Shown here: positions 31,674 to 32,779 of the stretch, piece by piece | Layout of the letters: the number at the start of each line of letters is the position of its first letter | How positions within the stretch are numbered: the first letter of the stretch is position 1 | Notes under the pieces: generated by a model | What the model saw: the letters and a program-made list of their open reading frames with translations, nothing else | What the model was told of the DNA's origin: nothing | The model's database searches: none | Assembly: GCA_001803635.1 (NCBI GenBank) | Contig: MHDU01000076.1 | Coordinates: 1 to 32,779, forward strand | Reading direction: 5' to 3' | DNA length: 32,779 nt | DNA from: Nitrospirae bacterium GWB2_47_37 | GTDB taxonomy: Bacteria > Nitrospirota > Thermodesulfovibrionia > Thermodesulfovibrionales > Dissulfurispiraceae | Program-made: the position numbers and the translations under genes

Positions 31674-32399
31674 TTACCTGTCCTTAAACTGCTCTACCTT
31701 GCCTTTTAATTTAACGAGAACCCTGCCGTGCAACTGACATACCCGCGATTCGCTTATGTCGAGGACCTTGCCTATTTCCTTCATGGTAAGCTCCTCAAAA
31801 TAATAAAGGGTTACGACAAGGCGTTCCTTCTCCGGAAGCTCATCTATAGCCCTGCCGAGGGTCTCTTTCATTTCCTTGAGATGCAATTCATCGAGCATAT
31901 CCCTTTCGCCTTCCTTTGATATGCACTCCAGTATATCGAGGGGTTCTCCTTCCTTGCCCGCCCCCAGAGCGTCCAGATTCAACATGTTCATGGTATTGGC
32001 CGTTGAAAGCGTCTTATATAATTCATCGAGAGTTATGTTCATTCTGCGCGCTACCTCCTCGTCGTCGGCGCTCCTGTTATGCTCTTTTTCAAGCGCCGAA
32101 TAAACGCTTCTCACCTCTTCGAGCCTTTTCCGCGCGTCCTTAGATGCCCACTGCATGGAGCGTATCTCATCGATAATTGCGCCTCTTATCCTGAAATCGG
32201 CAAAGGTGCTGAGCGTCGCATTCATCGAAGGATCATACCGTTCTATCGCCTCTAAAAGCCCGACTATTCCCGCAGACACAAGATCTTCGACGCTCAATTC
32301 CGGAGGGAGGGCTATAGTATATTTGTTAGCGTAATATCTCACCCTCGGCAAGAACTGTTCGACTATCTTCTCTTTCTGTTTTTGAGATACCTTTCCCAT
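31674..32399 (-). CDS. fliA: FliA, flagellar sigma-28 factor
   Basis: 241 residues, the FliA length. Region 2 reads FLPRVRYYANKY, VEDLVSAGIVGLLEAIERYD, LSTFADFRIRGAIIDEIRSMQWASKDARKR, region 3 RSADDEEVARRMNITLDELY, and region 4 LPEKERLVVTLYYFEELTMKEIGKVLDISESRVCQLHGRVLVKLK. It directs late flagellar transcription and is held by FlgM (encoded at 14.7 kb). No Shine-Dalgarno sequence precedes the ATG, only AT-rich DNA. The upstream 380 bases hold repeat elements instead of the flh genes that commonly precede fliA. Confidence 0.96.
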   Translation of the reverse strand: MGKVSQKQKEKIVEQFLPRVRYYANKYTIALPPELSVEDLVSAGIVGLLEAIERYDPSMNATLSTFADFRIRGAIIDEIRSMQWASKDARKRLEEVRSVYSALEKEHNRSADDEEVARRMNITLDELYKTLSTANTMNMLNLDALGAGKEGEPLDILECISKEGERDMLDELHLKEMKETLGRAIDELPEKERLVVTLYYFEELTMKEIGKVLDISESRVCQLHGRVLVKLKGKVEQFKDR

Positions 32400-32495
32400 C
32401 GTGATAATAATATATCATAATTTAACGTACATTGTTCTGCCCGCAATCCGTAAACATGCAAAGTAGGCACGGCTTCTCATACAAAAAGTACTGAC

Positions 32496-32663
32496 CAGAT
32501 GTGAGGCATCCTTCAAAAGCCTTTACTAAGTGTAATTGCCGGTGCAATCCGAAGATTACCTTTGTCTTATTCAATAAGAAAGCAATGTTGTAGCTCACGA
32601 GAAAGAGAATGTTGTTATGACATTACATATGAGTAAAGGCTTTTTCAGCACGCCTCACATCCC
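32496..32663. mobile_element. 168-bp inverted-repeat element, family A, copy 2 (reverse orientation)
   Basis: The reverse complement matches copy 1 (20313-20480) over its whole length with about a dozen differences by eye. The left tip reads CAGATGTGAGGC instead of GGGATGTAAGGC, so the tip has diverged or ends slightly inside. The 96 bases between this element and fliA (32400-32495) hold no gene and only AT-rich sequence of promoter type with no clear -35/-10 pair. Confidence 0.82.
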
Positions 32664-32680
32664 GTTAAAATGATGGGTCG

Positions 32681-32779
32681 AAGGTATGGAAGGTATGGCG
32701 GAAAAGACTTTACCGGCGAAATATTCAACTAACATACGCCTTCCCGTCATCCGCATCGGCGCTTAGTTATTGAGTAATT
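32681..32779. mobile_element. Inverted-repeat element, family B, copy 2 (cut by the window edge)
   Basis: It begins AAGGTATGGAAGGTATGG and runs to the end of the window, about 93% alike to the reverse complement of copy 1 (20121-20289) by eye. It lies 17 bases from the family A copy. The far end is outside the window. Confidence 0.8.

Noticed and set aside
32456-32475. TGCAA-N5-GCACGG (minus-strand reading), resembling a sigma-54 promoter for fliA
   Set aside because: The essential GG at -24 is not present at the required 10-base distance from GC.
8821-32779. CRISPR array
   Set aside because: The repeated elements are few, about 165 bp, palindromic at the ends and dispersed; there are no regular short repeats with spacers and no cas genes.

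Overview
The window is about 32.8 kb from a motile, Gram-negative (diderm) bacterium. L-ring and P-ring flagellar genes, a lipid ABC transporter of the Mla type and a TolC-family channel all require an outer membrane. FliW/CsrA, a sigma-54-type promoter in front of the rod genes, FlgJ fused to an M23 peptidase and an anaerobe-type Fe-S assembly operon suggest a Nitrospirota- or Desulfobacterota-like anaerobe. That placement is inference, and no phylogenetic marker was compared. Every convincing gene lies on the minus strand, so transcription runs from high to low coordinates.

Layout from transcriptional start to end. (1) 31.7-20.5 kb, chemotaxis and motility regulation: sigma factor FliA, a 615-residue HEAT-repeat protein, CheR, two CheY proteins, CheA, a CheW-CheZ fusion, CheB, a chemoreceptor with a zinc-binding CZB tail, a stand-alone receiver, an HDOD protein and a 61-residue unknown. 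(2) 20.0-9.1 kb, flagellar rod, rings and junction: flgF, flgG, flgA, flgH, flgI, flgJ-M23, flgM, flgN, flgK, flgL, csrA, fliW. A strong sigma-54-type promoter precedes flgF and a weaker sigma-28-like one precedes flgM. (3) 8.7-6.5 kb: greA, pyrK, pyrD. (4) 6.4-2.3 kb: mlaE, mlaF, mlaD, a tolC-like gene and mlaC, behind a near-consensus promoter with a perfect 19-bp palindrome and ended by a clear terminator. (5) 2.2 kb to the left edge: an Rrf2/IscR-type regulator, a TusA-like protein, an IscS-like protein and IscU, behind a promoter that overlaps an IscR-type operator.

The most unusual gene is the IscS homologue. It keeps the sulfur-carrying cysteine but has lost the PLP-binding lysine (now Gln) and several other cofactor contacts. 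Together with the TusA-like protein and IscU it suggests Fe-S assembly that does not use classical cysteine desulfuration. The chemotaxis cluster encodes adaptor and CheY-P phosphatase as one polypeptide. FlgK and FlgL each carry two copies of the same roughly 100-residue insert.

Two kinds of non-coding structure stand out. One is a set of about 165-bp elements with terminal inverted repeats, in three families that share an inner AAAG-N-CTTTA motif. Families A and B occur twice as an adjacent pair, in opposite orientations at 20 kb and at the right edge. The other is a set of degenerate heptanucleotide tandem repeats that sit inside genes, mostly at start codons, signal peptides or domain linkers (tolC, flgA, flgH, flgI, flgJ, pyrK, the tusA-like stop).
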